Positions 45,698 to 58,647 of a stretch of 64,000 bases of DNA are shown piece after piece. Position 1 is the first letter of the stretch, and each line of letters starts with the position of its first letter. The DNA is from Alphaproteobacteria bacterium (GTDB lineage: Bacteria; Pseudomonadota; Alphaproteobacteria; JAVJRE01). The notes beneath the pieces were generated by a model, which saw only the letters and a list, made by a program, of their open reading frames with translations, was not told the origin of the DNA and made no database searches. Made by a program: the position numbers and the translations under genes. Location: contig JAVJRE010000005.1 of assembly GCA_040218575.1 (NCBI GenBank), positions 289,243 to 353,242 of the forward strand, read 5' to 3'.

Positions 45698-47032
45698 CTA
45701 GAGCAACTCGAGTTGCACCCGCTTCGGCGGGACATCGTAAACAGTTACAAACAATCCGGCACGTACCATCACATCATCAAGCATCTCTCCTATAGTTGAC
45801 CAATCGCCTCCTGCAGATCCTGTACCGATCTTGGGCATGTGAATACTTGCCCCAATGGATGCGGCACGATCGGCAACTTGTTCAAGGCAGGTTTGCAATG
45901 CCGCGTATCTAACTCGGGGGAAAAGTGATGGACCGAACCCTTCCTGCCCGATCAGACTTGCGATGGTTAAATCCTCGCTCGTTTCCGAAAAAATCACGCG
46001 CCCCAAACGATCACGCTGCGGAATCTGTATGACTTGTTCGGTGTAGGACTCTTCCGCGTCCGGGAAACGCTTCGCAATCTTGCGGGCGACTCCACCGCCC
46101 CATTTGACGGCCCTGTCGTTGACCAGCTGACAAATGATCTTTCTACCGCCGTTGCGAGGCTCTAGGACGCTCCCGTGGAGCAGTCGTATCGGAAAATGGT
46201 CTTCTTGAGCCCGGTCAAATCTGACCAGCCCAGCCACCCTCGGGTAAACGCTTCCCGGATAGGCGGTCAAACCAACACACTCGATCTGGGTCGGAGCATC
46301 CGTCACCCAGCTTTCAACCGAGCGATCAGTGTGTCCTATGGCAGTGCAATGATGCACAATACTCTCGTCTGGAATCGCCAATCCTGACAGACGAATCTTT
46401 GGAGCTGTTGGTGAGCTGACAAAATAGTCGATCTTATAGTGCCGCCTACCGTTCTCGCAGACAATTGGCGATGAAACGAAGATACCGATGGGCTTCTCGG
46501 ATATCTTGGCTAGGCGGGTCAGAAAGGCTTCGGCCGACACGTCGTAATTGCGGCGCTGACGCATTAAGTCTTCGATTGGGGGAATGTCCGATACAGCCGA
46601 TAGACTGCCGATCGGAAGCACAAACTCCGAAGCGGCCAAATTGCACAACATTTCCAACTGCCAGTCGTCGGCAGCTTTATCACCACCGCGATTGCGAACC
46701 TGCTCTGACCAGTCAGGAAAGAGGAGGTGTGCGATTTCATGAGCGATTGAGAACCGCACCCGCTCACGCGGCTGCTGAGGATTGAATTCGATCTTTGGGC
46801 CGCTTTCAGTCGCCACCAGTCGTGCGTCGGCTACGCTAGAGTTGGCCTCAATCTGCACTTCAAGCATTTCGGCGATGCGAAGAGGGTTGAATGGTGGGCC
46901 TTCCCAACCCCTCTCGCGCGCTCTCAACACGAGCGCGCGCGCTGCATCTTCTATTGCGGCCAGTGGGTCTGCATTCCTCGCAAATGCCCGTACCGAGGCG
47001 TTGGTCCAGTTGATTGAGGGAGCGTTAGACAT
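45698..47032 (-). CDS. ImmA/IrrE metallopeptidase fused to an ALC1/TARG1-like macrodomain
   Basis: A 444-residue fusion. Residues about 25-200 are an ImmA/IrrE (M78) peptidase with HEIAH (98-102) and CNLAASEFVLP after it. Residues about 285-435 are a macrodomain: IICQLVNDRAVKWGGGVARKI (299-319) and HMPKIGTGSAGGDW (398-411), the ADP-ribose-binding loops. Macrodomains of this kind remove ADP-ribose; DarG antitoxins use one to reverse DarT. M78 peptidases cleave repressors or antitoxins. It heads the operon, so it could be both switch and antidote. Start ATG 47032. Confidence 0.85.
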   Translation of the reverse strand: MSNAPSINWTNASVRAFARNADPLAAIEDAARALVLRARERGWEGPPFNPLRIAEMLEVQIEANSSVADARLVATESGPKIEFNPQQPRERVRFSIAHEIAHLLFPDWSEQVRNRGGDKAADDWQLEMLCNLAASEFVLPIGSLSAVSDIPPIEDLMRQRRNYDVSAEAFLTRLAKISEKPIGIFVSSPIVCENGRRHYKIDYFVSSPTAPKIRLSGLAIPDESIVHHCTAIGHTDRSVESWVTDAPTQIECVGLTAYPGSVYPRVAGLVRFDRAQEDHFPIRLLHGSVLEPRNGGRKIICQLVNDRAVKWGGGVARKIAKRFPDAEESYTEQVIQIPQRDRLGRVIFSETSEDLTIASLIGQEGFGPSLFPRVRYAALQTCLEQVADRAASIGASIHMPKIGTGSAGGDWSTIGEMLDDVMVRAGLFVTVYDVPPKRVQLELL

Positions 47033-47099
47033 TTTATCTATCTATCTGCCCCCATTAGGTGGTCCAGCTTTTATGAGAGAGTCTGGCGCGGGTTAACGC

Positions 47100-47281
47100 C
47101 CGGTTGTTCAGGCTGAAGCGTAGCGTAGGCCTGCACAACCGGGCGCGGCAAGGCAGCTTTTGGGGCTGGTGGTCGCTAGCCCAGGGAGTTGCGGGGGTCG
47201 GATGGTGTTGTCGCGCTGTCGCCAGCGTTCGATGAGCACCTTCGCCTCCTTCAGCGTGTAGAAGATTTCCATGTTCAGGAG
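47100..47281 (-). pseudogene. IS3-family OrfB C-terminal remnant
   Basis: On the minus strand, MEIFYTLKEAKVLIERW followed, after a one-base frameshift, by NTIRPPQLPGLA corresponds to the 'YNTIRPHSSLGYRPP' end of IS3-family transposases. The rest of OrfB is gone. Confidence 0.7.
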
Positions 47282-47465
47282 TTCGTCTCGGAGTCCACCA
47301 CCTGCCGCAGTGACAGCGGATAGCGGATGTACAGCATCGCCGCCAGACGGATAATCTCGGGCAAAGAGTTGAAACAGCGAAACGGGTTTTTCCTCCGCAA
47401 AGGCTATGCGGCGACCCTGTCAGACCCAAGCCGGTTTGGTCTGACAATGCCCAACGTACAGCATT
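47281..47465 (-). pseudogene. IS6-family transposase N-terminal remnant
   Basis: On the minus strand, FRCFNSLPEIIRLAAMLYIR followed by YPLSLRQVVD matches the start of IS6/IS26-family transposases; it then hits a stop. It is joined directly to the IS3 fragment, so at least two transpositions and a deletion occurred here. Confidence 0.7.
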
Positions 47466-47487
47466 GTTTGGCTGATCCAGTCGACAA

Positions 47488-47791
47488 CTAGACATCGCGC
47501 TGCTTACGTCGTGAAACTTCGAGGGCCCGCCAATCCGGCACATGGACGCTCATCAGCGCCTTGAAGACCTTGCCATGGTTGGGAACCCGCAGATGCAGCA
47601 GTTCGTGGGCGATGACAAAGTCTTGGAAACTCGTCTCCTGATCGGCAAGATCCTCGGCGAGCGTAACAATGCCGCTGGTCGAACATGAGCCCCATTTGAG
47701 GGTCATCCGCTGGATCCGGACGATGCGGGGCGCCGCTTTCAGACGCTCGGACCAGTACTCGACACGGTGACGAAGCTGGGTCCGGCGATCC

Positions 47792-47805
<14 letters not shown>
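47488..47805 (-). CDS. short YgjP-like (DUF45/M48) metallopeptidase
   Basis: A 105-residue protein with [17 protein letters not shown] and [19 protein letters not shown], giving the HExxH plus downstream His zinc site of the YgjP/WLM gluzincin family. Full-length YgjP is about twice as long; only the catalytic half is here. It overlaps the hsdR stop by 14 bases, so it is the last gene of the hsd operon. Such genes are recurrent companions of type I R-M loci; the role is unknown. Confidence 0.8.
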
Positions 47806-50739
<2,934 letters not shown>

Positions 50740-50743
<4 letters not shown>

Positions 50744-52017
50744 GCCGCCACCTCCGCCACCGGCTTGGCATCCAGCGCCGAGAAGTCGAGGTCGGCGACG
50801 CGGATTTCGCCGGTCATCAGCTTGTGCAGCAGCGCCTTGAAGAGGTCGTCGAGCACACCTCGCTTGCGGCGGTGCAGATCGATCTTCCGGTCGATGGCGT
50901 CGAGGACAGCAACGATCTCATTCTGCTCAGCCTTTTCAGGTGGGAAGCAGATGGAAAGTCCTCGGACAATCTCGAGATTGAGGTTCTGCTGCTGTCCGCC
51001 ATGAGCAAGCTGGCGGATTTCCTCATACCGAGACACCAAGAAATGGTAGAGGAACCTCGTTTCGATTGCGCCACTAGATGGCCTGATCGCGGCACAGGCC
51101 TGATTGCAGGCAGCTTCGATTCCTAGAATAGCAACTTTGCCCCGCGTTACCCCTTGACCATACATTGCCATAAGCAGCGTGCCGGGTGGCAAGAGCTTCG
51201 CCGCGGATCCGATGAGGCCGGCGGGCGTGATATGCTCTTCAGTCTCGCGAATGACGCAGTAGTTGACTTCGGTCGTCTTTGCCCACGGAATCTCGCCACC
51301 GTGCCAGAAGGTCGGGTTGCGACGTGACGGGGTACCTCCGGAGACAACGGAGAAGTGGGTGCCAAGCGATCCGAGCTCCCAACTCTCCGGCACAGGGCCG
51401 ATCTCGGTTTCCTTCTGCGCCTCGCCCCGCAGGCCCTTCGTGAACAGTGTATACATCGCTGCGCGCTTGAGATCCTGGGCGATGGCCAGTCCATTATCCT
51501 GCAACTGGATGGCCTGACGCACGAGGTCCAGAACGTCAGCAATATGCTTCGGCTCATCGTCTGGCGGGAGCCAGATTTCGATACGGTCGATCTTCTCTTG
51601 ATTGAGCGTGTTGCCCTTCACCTGCCGATCTTGGAGACCGTCATAGTCAACTTGCGCCAGAAAATAACCCAGAAACCGCTGGTCAATCCCATTGCGCGGG
51701 AAAATTGCGATGATCGCCTCATTGTGGCAGGCATCAACACCGAGGGTCGCCATTCGGCCGATGGTGAGCTTGAAGCTCATGATCAGCGTCCCTGCGGGCA
51801 CGGTCTTGCCGCGAAACACCTCTCGAAAGGCCACTTGACTGATCTTTTCCTTGGTCGCTGTGACGGTGCCGAACTCCGTCATGTCAGAAATCGCGACCCA
51901 CGGAACGCCATCGCCGGCGCCCTGCCAAAAGACAGGGTTCGCACGAGCCGGAGTTCGGCCTGCCTTGTAGTCCGCAAGACCTGAAAACGGGATTGCCTGC
52001 CATCCGTCCGGGATCAT
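50740..52017 (-). CDS. hsdS: type I restriction-modification specificity subunit S
   Basis: The DNA-recognition subunit, 425 residues with two target-recognition domains. Each opens with the same layout: [20 protein letters not shown] then VPWVAISDM in the first, and [19 protein letters not shown] then [10 protein letters not shown] in the second. Helical spacers follow both. The bipartite recognition site cannot be read from sequence. ATGA overlaps tie it to hsdM and hsdR. Confidence 0.95.
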
Positions 52018-53849
52018 TTCCGCCCCTCCAGCGGGGCAAGCATCTTGGCGAGCTTGGTGTCAATCTCACGCGCGGTATCGTCCAGCTTGAATAGGTCGGC
52101 GATAATCTCCGCGATCGGTCGCTGGTCCTGTTCATTAGCACTGCCAACCCACCGGCTAGGGCTGAGGTTGTAATCCGCCTCGGCCGCCTGCTCGCGTGTG
52201 ATGACGGCGATCTCGCCCTCGACCGGCTTGCCTTTGAGGTAGGCCGCCGCGAGCGGGCGGATAGCGTCGTCGGGGATGAAGTTCTTGGGCCGCCCCTTCT
52301 GCACGTGGCGCGAGGCGTTCAAGAGCACGATCTTGTCCTTGCGCACGGCGGGCTTGCGCTTCGACAGCACGACGATCACGCCGGCGGCGCTGGTGTTGTA
52401 GAACAGGTTGTCCGGCAGCAGGATCACGCCGTCGATCAGGTCGTGCTCGACGAACCACCTGCGGATGTTCCGTTCCTTGTCCTCGTTCTTGCTCCCCGAT
52501 CCGCGCGTCACCGCGCCGGTGTCGAGAACGACCGCCGCCCGTCCACGGTCGCCGAGGCAGGCCATCGTGTGCTGGAGCCATGCCCAATCCCCCTTGCCCG
52601 TGGTCGCGCCGCCCTGTGTACGGAACCGGTCGAATGGGTCGTCGGCAAAGATGTCCGGGTTGAACGACTGGTTCCACATCGGGTTGGCGACGACGATGTC
52701 GTAGGTGCGGATATTGCTGTCCGGCGTCTTGAACTTCGGATTGATCATCGTGTCGCCGCGCGCCATCTCGACGCTCATGTCGTGGATGATCGCGTTCATC
52801 TGGGCGACGGCGTAGCTCTCGGCGGTCAGTTCCTGGGCGTAGAGCCGGAGCGGCACCTTGCTGGTGGGGTCGAGCTCGCGCGCGACCAGCTGCAGCTTAA
52901 CCAGCAGGCCAGCCGAGCCGCAGGCGTAGTCGTGGCATTCCTCGCCGGGCTTCGGGCGCATGATCTGCGCCATCAGAAACCCGACCTCGGTCGGCGTGAA
53001 GAACTCCCCGGCGCTCTGGCCCGATCCTTCAGCGAATTTCCGCAGTAGGTACTCGTAGGCGCGGCCCAGGAAATCCGGCTGCACGTCGGCGAGGCCGAGG
53101 CGATAGCGCGGATCGGAGAAGGTCTCAACCACCTCGCGCAGCTTGGCGGGATTGATGTCGCGCTCGCCATTCCGCTCCGCTGCGAAGTCCACGACGTCGA
53201 TGACGCCAGACAAGGACGGGTTCTGCCGCACCACGGCTCGAACCGCCTTAGTCAGATGCTCGCCGATGTCCTTGGGCCGGGTGGGGCGTCCCTGCTCATC
53301 GTTCGGCCAATCATACGGCTCGCGTCCGCTGATCACGGACCAGCGCGCTTCGGGCGGCAGGTAGAAGCGCAGGAGAGCGTGATCTTCCTCCGCGATCTCC
53401 AGCGCGGTTTCGCGGTCGCCATATTCCTCGGCCAAGCGCGCGATCTCGTCGTCGAATACATCGGACAGGCGCTTGAGGAACAGAAGCGGCAGCAGGAAGT
53501 CCTTGAACTTGGCCGCGTCCTTCTCTCCCCGGATCGAGCAGGCCGCATCCCACAGCATCTGCTCCATGGACTTGGTGGACGGTGCAGTTCCACCCACCCG
53601 CCGACGGCGAGTAACATCGGCCGCCGGGCCAGGCGATTCGGCGGTGTCCTCGATGGGCTCAACGCCGGCGTCGCGGGCGAGGGCCGAAATGGTCTCGCGG
53701 GCGGCCTTCTGGGGCATAGTGGTCCCTCCCTCCCAGCGGTTGACTGTGGCGAACGATACGCCCAACCGCTCGGCAAGCTGCTCCTGGGTTAGGTCCAACT
53801 TGGCCCGGATAGTGCGGAGGGTAGCGGCAAAGGCTTGCTTTTTTGTCAT
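52014..53849 (-). CDS. hsdM: type I DNA methyltransferase subunit M with N-terminal HTH
   Basis: A 611-residue protein. Residues about 1-65 are an XRE-type HTH ([23 protein letters not shown]). A basic linker and the usual HsdM helical N-terminus ([12 protein letters not shown]) follow. The N6-adenine methyltransferase core has [22 protein letters not shown] as the SAM site and ANPMW in place of the usual NPPF/Y. I chose ATG 53849; a longer frame to 53918 would cross the operator. The HTH may act as a built-in controller on the palindrome just upstream. No Shine-Dalgarno is seen, so the mRNA may be leaderless. Confidence 0.93.
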   Translation of the reverse strand: MTKKQAFAATLRTIRAKLDLTQEQLAERLGVSFATVNRWEGGTTMPQKAARETISALARDAGVEPIEDTAESPGPAADVTRRRRVGGTAPSTKSMEQMLWDAACSIRGEKDAAKFKDFLLPLLFLKRLSDVFDDEIARLAEEYGDRETALEIAEEDHALLRFYLPPEARWSVISGREPYDWPNDEQGRPTRPKDIGEHLTKAVRAVVRQNPSLSGVIDVVDFAAERNGERDINPAKLREVVETFSDPRYRLGLADVQPDFLGRAYEYLLRKFAEGSGQSAGEFFTPTEVGFLMAQIMRPKPGEECHDYACGSAGLLVKLQLVARELDPTSKVPLRLYAQELTAESYAVAQMNAIIHDMSVEMARGDTMINPKFKTPDSNIRTYDIVVANPMWNQSFNPDIFADDPFDRFRTQGGATTGKGDWAWLQHTMACLGDRGRAAVVLDTGAVTRGSGSKNEDKERNIRRWFVEHDLIDGVILLPDNLFYNTSAAGVIVVLSKRKPAVRKDKIVLLNASRHVQKGRPKNFIPDDAIRPLAAAYLKGKPVEGEIAVITREQAAEADYNLSPSRWVGSANEQDQRPIAEIIADLFKLDDTAREIDTKLAKMLAPLEGRK

Positions 53850-53884
53850 ATTTGATATATTTGCTATATCGCATAGATTGTCAA
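53843..53884. promoter_or_regulatory. overlapping divergent promoters with a 17-bp palindrome, hsdM / CBASS
   Basis: The start codons of hsdM and the patatin gene are 48 bases apart. GATATA-TTTGC-TATATC (53854-53870) is a perfect 6-5-6 palindrome. On the plus strand TTGTCA (53843-53848), 16 bases, TATATC is a candidate promoter for the CBASS genes. On the minus strand TTGACA (53884-53879) with AATATA 17 bases on fits hsdM. The palindrome overlaps both candidate -10 elements. Binding by the HsdM HTH is inference. Confidence 0.6.
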
Positions 53885-53897
53885 TGCGATTCGTGAG

Positions 53898-54860
53898 ATG
53901 GGATTGGAGCAGCAGCACCCGATGGACAACTCAGGCTCGGGAAAGCCTTGCCGAGTTCTGGCCCTAGACGGCGGGGGCGCCAAGGGGTTCTACACGCTCG
54001 GCGCCCTGAAGGAGATCGAGGGGCTCGTCGGCTGTCGTCTCTGCGAGAGGTTCGACCTGATCTACGGGACTTCGACCGGCGCCATCATCGCGGCGCTGCT
54101 CGGGCTCGGAAAGTCAGTCGACGAAATCGAGAAGCTCTACCGCACGCACGTCGTCGCGGTGATGTCCCGCTGGCTACCGCGCAACAAGAGCGGCGCGCTC
54201 GAGGCGCTCGCGGCCCGGGTCTTTGGCGAGCTGAAGTTCGATGCGTTCAAGACCGACATGGGCATCGTCGGCACGCGCTGGTCGGAAGAGCGGCCGATCA
54301 TCTTTAAGACAAACCGGCGGCAGGCATTCCTCGGCAAGTCGACCTTCGAGCCGGGCTTCGGCTGCACCATCAGCGACGCGGTGGTCGGGTCCTGCTCGGC
54401 GTATCCGTTCTTCAAGAAGAAGTTTGTCACCACGAGCCGCGGCGAGCGCATCGAAGTCCGTGATGGCGGCTTCGTGGCAAACAACCCGACCCTCTACGCC
54501 ATCGTCGACGCGACGGAGTCGATGGGCTTCGCGCGCAAGGAGGTGCGCGTGGTGAGCATCGGCGTCGGCGAGTATCCCGCGCCGAAGCTCCCGGCATGGA
54601 ACCTGCGAAAGTGGCTGAGCAAGCTCCCCTCCATGGTCTTTCTCCAGAAGACGATGGAGATAAGTACGCAGTCGATGGACCAACTCCGGAAAGTGCTCTT
54701 CCGTGAGGTCCCAACCATCCGCATCCATAACAAGTACACGCAGCCGGAGCTTGCGACGGACATGCTTGAAGTGGACGTGGAGAAGCTTGGCCTGCTGTGG
54801 CAGCGCGGGCGCGATTCTGCTCGGGATCTGGAGGCCGATTTGAAGAAATTCTTGCTGTAG
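53898..54860 (+). CDS. patatin-like phospholipase, CBASS effector (CapV-like)
   Basis: A 320-residue lipase. The oxyanion motif is DGGGAKG (24-30), the nucleophile Ser59 lies in GTSTG (57-61), and the dyad Asp189 lies in DGG. In CBASS such effectors are switched on by the cyclic nucleotide made by the adjacent CD-NTase and degrade membrane phospholipids, killing the infected cell. ATG 53898 is used; the ATG at 53922 is an alternative with GGAG further upstream. It leads a two-gene operon divergent from hsdM. Confidence 0.93.
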   Translation: MGLEQQHPMDNSGSGKPCRVLALDGGGAKGFYTLGALKEIEGLVGCRLCERFDLIYGTSTGAIIAALLGLGKSVDEIEKLYRTHVVAVMSRWLPRNKSGALEALAARVFGELKFDAFKTDMGIVGTRWSEERPIIFKTNRRQAFLGKSTFEPGFGCTISDAVVGSCSAYPFFKKKFVTTSRGERIEVRDGGFVANNPTLYAIVDATESMGFARKEVRVVSIGVGEYPAPKLPAWNLRKWLSKLPSMVFLQKTMEISTQSMDQLRKVLFREVPTIRIHNKYTQPELATDMLEVDVEKLGLLWQRGRDSARDLEADLKKFLL

Positions 54861-54867
54861 GGAGAGT

Positions 54868-55749
54868 ATGGTGGCGATCGCGGAAAAGCAGCTTGAGACG
54901 TGGGCGAAGCAGGGCCCGACGGGTCAGTTCACCGGCACCTACAACATCATTCGCGGGCACTTGCTGGACGCGGGTGCGCCGTACCCAATCGCCGATACTG
55001 AAGTTTTTCTTCAGGGTTCATACGGCAACGACACGAACGTCTACGCCGACAGCGATGTGGACATCGTGCTTAGGCACACTGGAGCCTACTACTTCGATCT
55101 AAGCCAACTTTCGCCAGAGCATAAGGCAAACTTTGAACGCGCGTCGGGAGGCGGGGTTCAGTACGACTACGAGCAGTTTAAGGCGCACGCCGAAGGATAC
55201 ATCAAGCGCCTTTACAATGGTGTCCAAGTCAGAAAGGCCGTGTTCGTTCCAGGTAACAACGGACGCCGTAATGCGGACATTCTCGTCTGCCAGCAGTTCC
55301 GCCGTTATATTGCTTACGAACCTCGCGATATACGCTATCACGAAGGCGTGGCGTTCTTCTCCGGCGGAAATCGCATCGACAACTTCCCTAAACAGCACTC
55401 GGCGAACTGCACCTCGAAGCACCAAGCGACCAACGGAAACTTCAAGCCGATGGTCCGCGTCTTCAAGAAAATGCGGAACACGATGATTGAGAAGGGCTAC
55501 CTCACCGACGGCGTGGCCCCCTCGTATTTCATCGAAGGGATGCTCTGGAACGTCCCGGCCGACAATTTCACTGGCGACTACGGGGATATGTTCGTCGCCT
55601 GCTACAACTGGATTGTAAATGCCGACGCGTCGAACCTCGCTTGCGCGAATGACCTTTACTGGCTTGTGCGCGACAATTCGTCGGTGTGCTGGCCTACGGC
55701 GAACTTCGCGACCTTCACCGCCGCGCTCAAAAAGTACTGGGAGAGTTGA
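54868..55749 (+). CDS. CD-NTase (CBASS cyclic oligonucleotide synthase)
   Basis: A 293-residue nucleotidyltransferase of the cGAS/DncV-like type. GS at 50-51 and the metal aspartates 63 and 65 in GSYGNDTNVYADSDVDIVL, plus the third Asp in NADILVC, make the active site. It senses infection and makes a cyclic di- or trinucleotide that activates the phospholipase. It starts seven bases after the effector gene, with GGAGAG before the ATG. No Cap2/Cap3 or HORMA/TRIP13 genes follow, so this is a minimal type I CBASS. The product nucleotide cannot be predicted. Confidence 0.92.
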   Translation: MVAIAEKQLETWAKQGPTGQFTGTYNIIRGHLLDAGAPYPIADTEVFLQGSYGNDTNVYADSDVDIVLRHTGAYYFDLSQLSPEHKANFERASGGGVQYDYEQFKAHAEGYIKRLYNGVQVRKAVFVPGNNGRRNADILVCQQFRRYIAYEPRDIRYHEGVAFFSGGNRIDNFPKQHSANCTSKHQATNGNFKPMVRVFKKMRNTMIEKGYLTDGVAPSYFIEGMLWNVPADNFTGDYGDMFVACYNWIVNADASNLACANDLYWLVRDNSSVCWPTANFATFTAALKKYWES

Positions 55750-55787
55750 TCGCCCAGGCTACTCATAGCAGTTTGGGCGCATTGTTC

Positions 55788-58085
55788 TCACCCAAGCAGC
55801 GCGCGTAATCCTTCTCGCTCGTGAGAGTCCAGGTTTGAGATATTCGCAGCCGCACGGCGGGCCGAGGCCGTCGCGTCGCCAGTTCGTCCCAGGCGTTTCT
55901 CGACCTGCGCTTTCAGATACCATGCCCGTGCGTATCCTTCGTCGATAAGCACGGCTTTGGTTAGTTCCTTGATGGCGGCGTCTTCAGAGTCGGTCAACAG
56001 CAGCGCCACCGCAAGGTTGTAGAGAGTGAGCGGTTGCTCCGGGAAAAGCTCAGTCGACCGACGCAGATGCGTCGCGGCCCGGTCATTGTCTTTTAATTGC
56101 ATATAGGCCGTTCCCGCGCTTGCGTGATAGCTGGAATTTTCGGGTTCAAGCGCGCAAGCGCGCCCAAAATAGCCGGCTGCTTTCTCTATCCGACCATTCT
56201 CGTTCTCCATGTCACCCAGCCGGCTGTAGGCCAACGCGTTCTGGGGGTCTGCCTTGATTGCCCGCTGAAAAGAGTCGATAGCAGATTGCCTGTCATCCAA
56301 ACGAAGATGAGCATTCCCCATATTCACCAGCATGATGGATCGGGAGTCAGGCTCGGCAGCGGCAATGGCTTGAAATAGGTCTATCGCTTTCCTCGCGTGG
56401 CTGTGTTCGGCCATATGCGCAGCTATCTTGTTGAGTGCTTCGACATTGCCTTTGAAAAGATGAATTCCGAGCTGGTATTCGGTGTCGGCTGCCGCAAGGT
56501 CTTTCTGCTCGGTAAATAGCGATGCAAGCGCTAGGCGCGCGTCAAGCGCCAGCGGATTGATGCGCAGGCACGTACTGAAAGCATTCGCACCTTCGGCAGG
56601 CTTTCCTAAACTCCACAATGCGCGCCCGTGATAGTCGTGCGCCCGCCAGTCCTGTGGGTCGGCGGCAAGCACTTTTTCTACAGCGCGGAGCGCGCCGCGA
56701 TTGTTTCCTTCCGCGCCCATCACGCGCGCGCGCAATAGCAGCGCATCGAGATTGGACGGGTGACGAGAAAGCACGCGGTCAAGCGCGGCGCGAGCCTGCG
56801 CCGTATTACCAATGTTCAGCCATGCCAATGCGAGTCCCGTCAACGGCGCATCGGTGTCCGGAGTTAGACGATGAGCGGACTCATAGGCGCGCAACGCCTG
56901 TCTGAATTGTCCGCGATGAATCAGGGCCTCCCCCTGTGCCACCAGAGCTTCCGGCGAATCCGGCTTGTGCTTCACCGCCTGCTCAACAATACGCAACGCC
57001 CGTTCATAGCGCCCGAGGACAAGGTAGGATCGCCCCCGGTTTACGTATTCCTCTAGGCTTCCGCGAAATCCGGGGGCGACAATGAAATCCATTGCTCCGA
57101 CACCCGCAGCCTTCGCCGCGCTTTTGATTGCTTCGCGCAAAGCGGGGAAGTCGGGATAACGCCGCTCCGGGTCGGGCGCGAGACAGCGGCGAATGACTTC
57201 AAAGTACGGCGAGTCGACCCGCCTCACCGCATAAGCATGCGCCTTCTTGAGAATCGCGTGCTGGTACTCCATGAGATCACCACCGACACTGACCTCATAC
57301 GGTGGAGCAAGCGACCTGGCTGCCAATTGCCACAGTGTCACGCCAAAACTAAACATGTCGCTTTGCGGTGATGCCTTGCCTCCCGCGAACAGTTCAGGGG
57401 CGATGTATCCCGGCGTCCCGCAGGTCTGGCGACCGTCCGCGGATTTCAGCCATTGTAGTTGCGACACCCGTTTGGGCGTGTCGTCAAAAACCGCAGGATG
57501 GTGGCTTGCGGCTAGCGCGAGGCCGAAGTCCGCCACCTTAAGAAATGGGCTGGAGCCCACCAGCAGGTTTCCGGGTTTAATGTCCCGGTGCGCCGCCACC
57601 CCGCATGCTAAGGCATGTTCCATTCCCACACAGAACTGTACCGACCACACCCCGATGAGGCGGTCATTGTAGTCCTGGGTTCTGGCAATGCGGTCCTGAA
57701 GCGTCGTACAGCCGGACTCAGGAGCCACAAACTCCATCAGTAAGATGATGTCCCGCCCGTCTTCCCGCACGTCGAATAGCCGAACGACCATAGAGTGGTT
57801 GCCGAGATTCAGCAGTGAGAGCGCCTCCCGCCGAAAACCGACCAGATCGGCATCGGTCGCGCCGCTGCGAATCCGCATGACCTTGGCAGCGCGCAAATCG
57901 CCCGAAGACACATGTTCGACGAGATAGACCTCTCCCATCCCGCCTTGTCCAAGGAGGAGCCTGACCACGTAATCATCGCACAAGACATCTCCTGGCACGC
58001 ACACCTGCCTTACAACGCGTGGTGTTGCTTTCCGAGGAGGGGTAGGATGACGCCCCTTGCCGAAGAGATGTTCGAACAGCCCCAA
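55788..58085 (-). CDS. Ser/Thr protein kinase with TPR tail
   Basis: A 765-residue protein. The kinase domain (about residues 37-335) has the glycine loop GQGGMGEVY, Lys68, HRDIKPGN (166-173), DFG (186-188) and the APE motif in GYIAPELF, so it should be active. About ten TPR-like repeats cover residues 350-750. No transmembrane helix is seen, which sets it apart from PknB-type kinases. It is convergent with the CBASS operon, 38 bases away. A defence role (as for Stk2-like kinases) is possible from its place, but it could be unrelated. Confidence 0.9.
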   Translation of the reverse strand: MGLFEHLFGKGRHPTPPRKATPRVVRQVCVPGDVLCDDYVVRLLLGQGGMGEVYLVEHVSSGDLRAAKVMRIRSGATDADLVGFRREALSLLNLGNHSMVVRLFDVREDGRDIILLMEFVAPESGCTTLQDRIARTQDYNDRLIGVWSVQFCVGMEHALACGVAAHRDIKPGNLLVGSSPFLKVADFGLALAASHHPAVFDDTPKRVSQLQWLKSADGRQTCGTPGYIAPELFAGGKASPQSDMFSFGVTLWQLAARSLAPPYEVSVGGDLMEYQHAILKKAHAYAVRRVDSPYFEVIRRCLAPDPERRYPDFPALREAIKSAAKAAGVGAMDFIVAPGFRGSLEEYVNRGRSYLVLGRYERALRIVEQAVKHKPDSPEALVAQGEALIHRGQFRQALRAYESAHRLTPDTDAPLTGLALAWLNIGNTAQARAALDRVLSRHPSNLDALLLRARVMGAEGNNRGALRAVEKVLAADPQDWRAHDYHGRALWSLGKPAEGANAFSTCLRINPLALDARLALASLFTEQKDLAAADTEYQLGIHLFKGNVEALNKIAAHMAEHSHARKAIDLFQAIAAAEPDSRSIMLVNMGNAHLRLDDRQSAIDSFQRAIKADPQNALAYSRLGDMENENGRIEKAAGYFGRACALEPENSSYHASAGTAYMQLKDNDRAATHLRRSTELFPEQPLTLYNLAVALLLTDSEDAAIKELTKAVLIDEGYARAWYLKAQVEKRLGRTGDATASARRAAANISNLDSHEREGLRALLG

Positions 58086-58647
58086 TGCGCTCTCCTCACA
58101 TTCGCGTTCACACTAGCGTAGCGCGATCCGGCGGCGAGACGATGATGGAGATCCCGGTGCGCATGCCACCGAGACTCGCATGCGTGCCATCCCAAGGAAA
58201 TCCACTCAGTAACCTTCCGTCGGGCGCAGACCACTTGTCTTCACCAGCGACTACGGCTTTTCTTCCGCCTCGGCCGCAGCTGCGACCGTAATCGGAGCAA
58301 GCGCGAACAGGTGGATACGTTGGAAACCGCTTGATGGCCGGAAGTATGCCGACTAGGAGGCCTGACCTGCCCCCGTGGAGTGGTCCACCGGTTAAGTTGG
58401 AGTCCGGCGGTCATGGCCCACCGTGCAGGGCCGTCCGAAGCGGAGCGTAGGGCGGCACAGCAGGGTGGGGCAACCTGGCTTGTAGCGCCGGCGGTCGATA
58501 GCCAAGCGCACTGGATTCCGAGTGACGTTGCAGCGGCAACACTAGAACCCTGCTTAAGGCCAGGCTTCCCCTATAGTAGCGAAGCGGCCCGCAGATCAGC
58601 TGAATTGGGAACTTCCATCAAAGTTCTCGTTGTATCTGTCCACCGTT
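58086..58647. other. non-coding gap with an IS3-type end
   Basis: No gene can be supported here. At about 58359-58392 the plus strand reads TGACCTGCCCCCGTGGAG followed by TGGTCCACCGG, which resembles the terminal repeat of an IS3-family element and shares GTGGTCCACC with the end near 43330. No transposase is left beside it. Confidence 0.5.
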
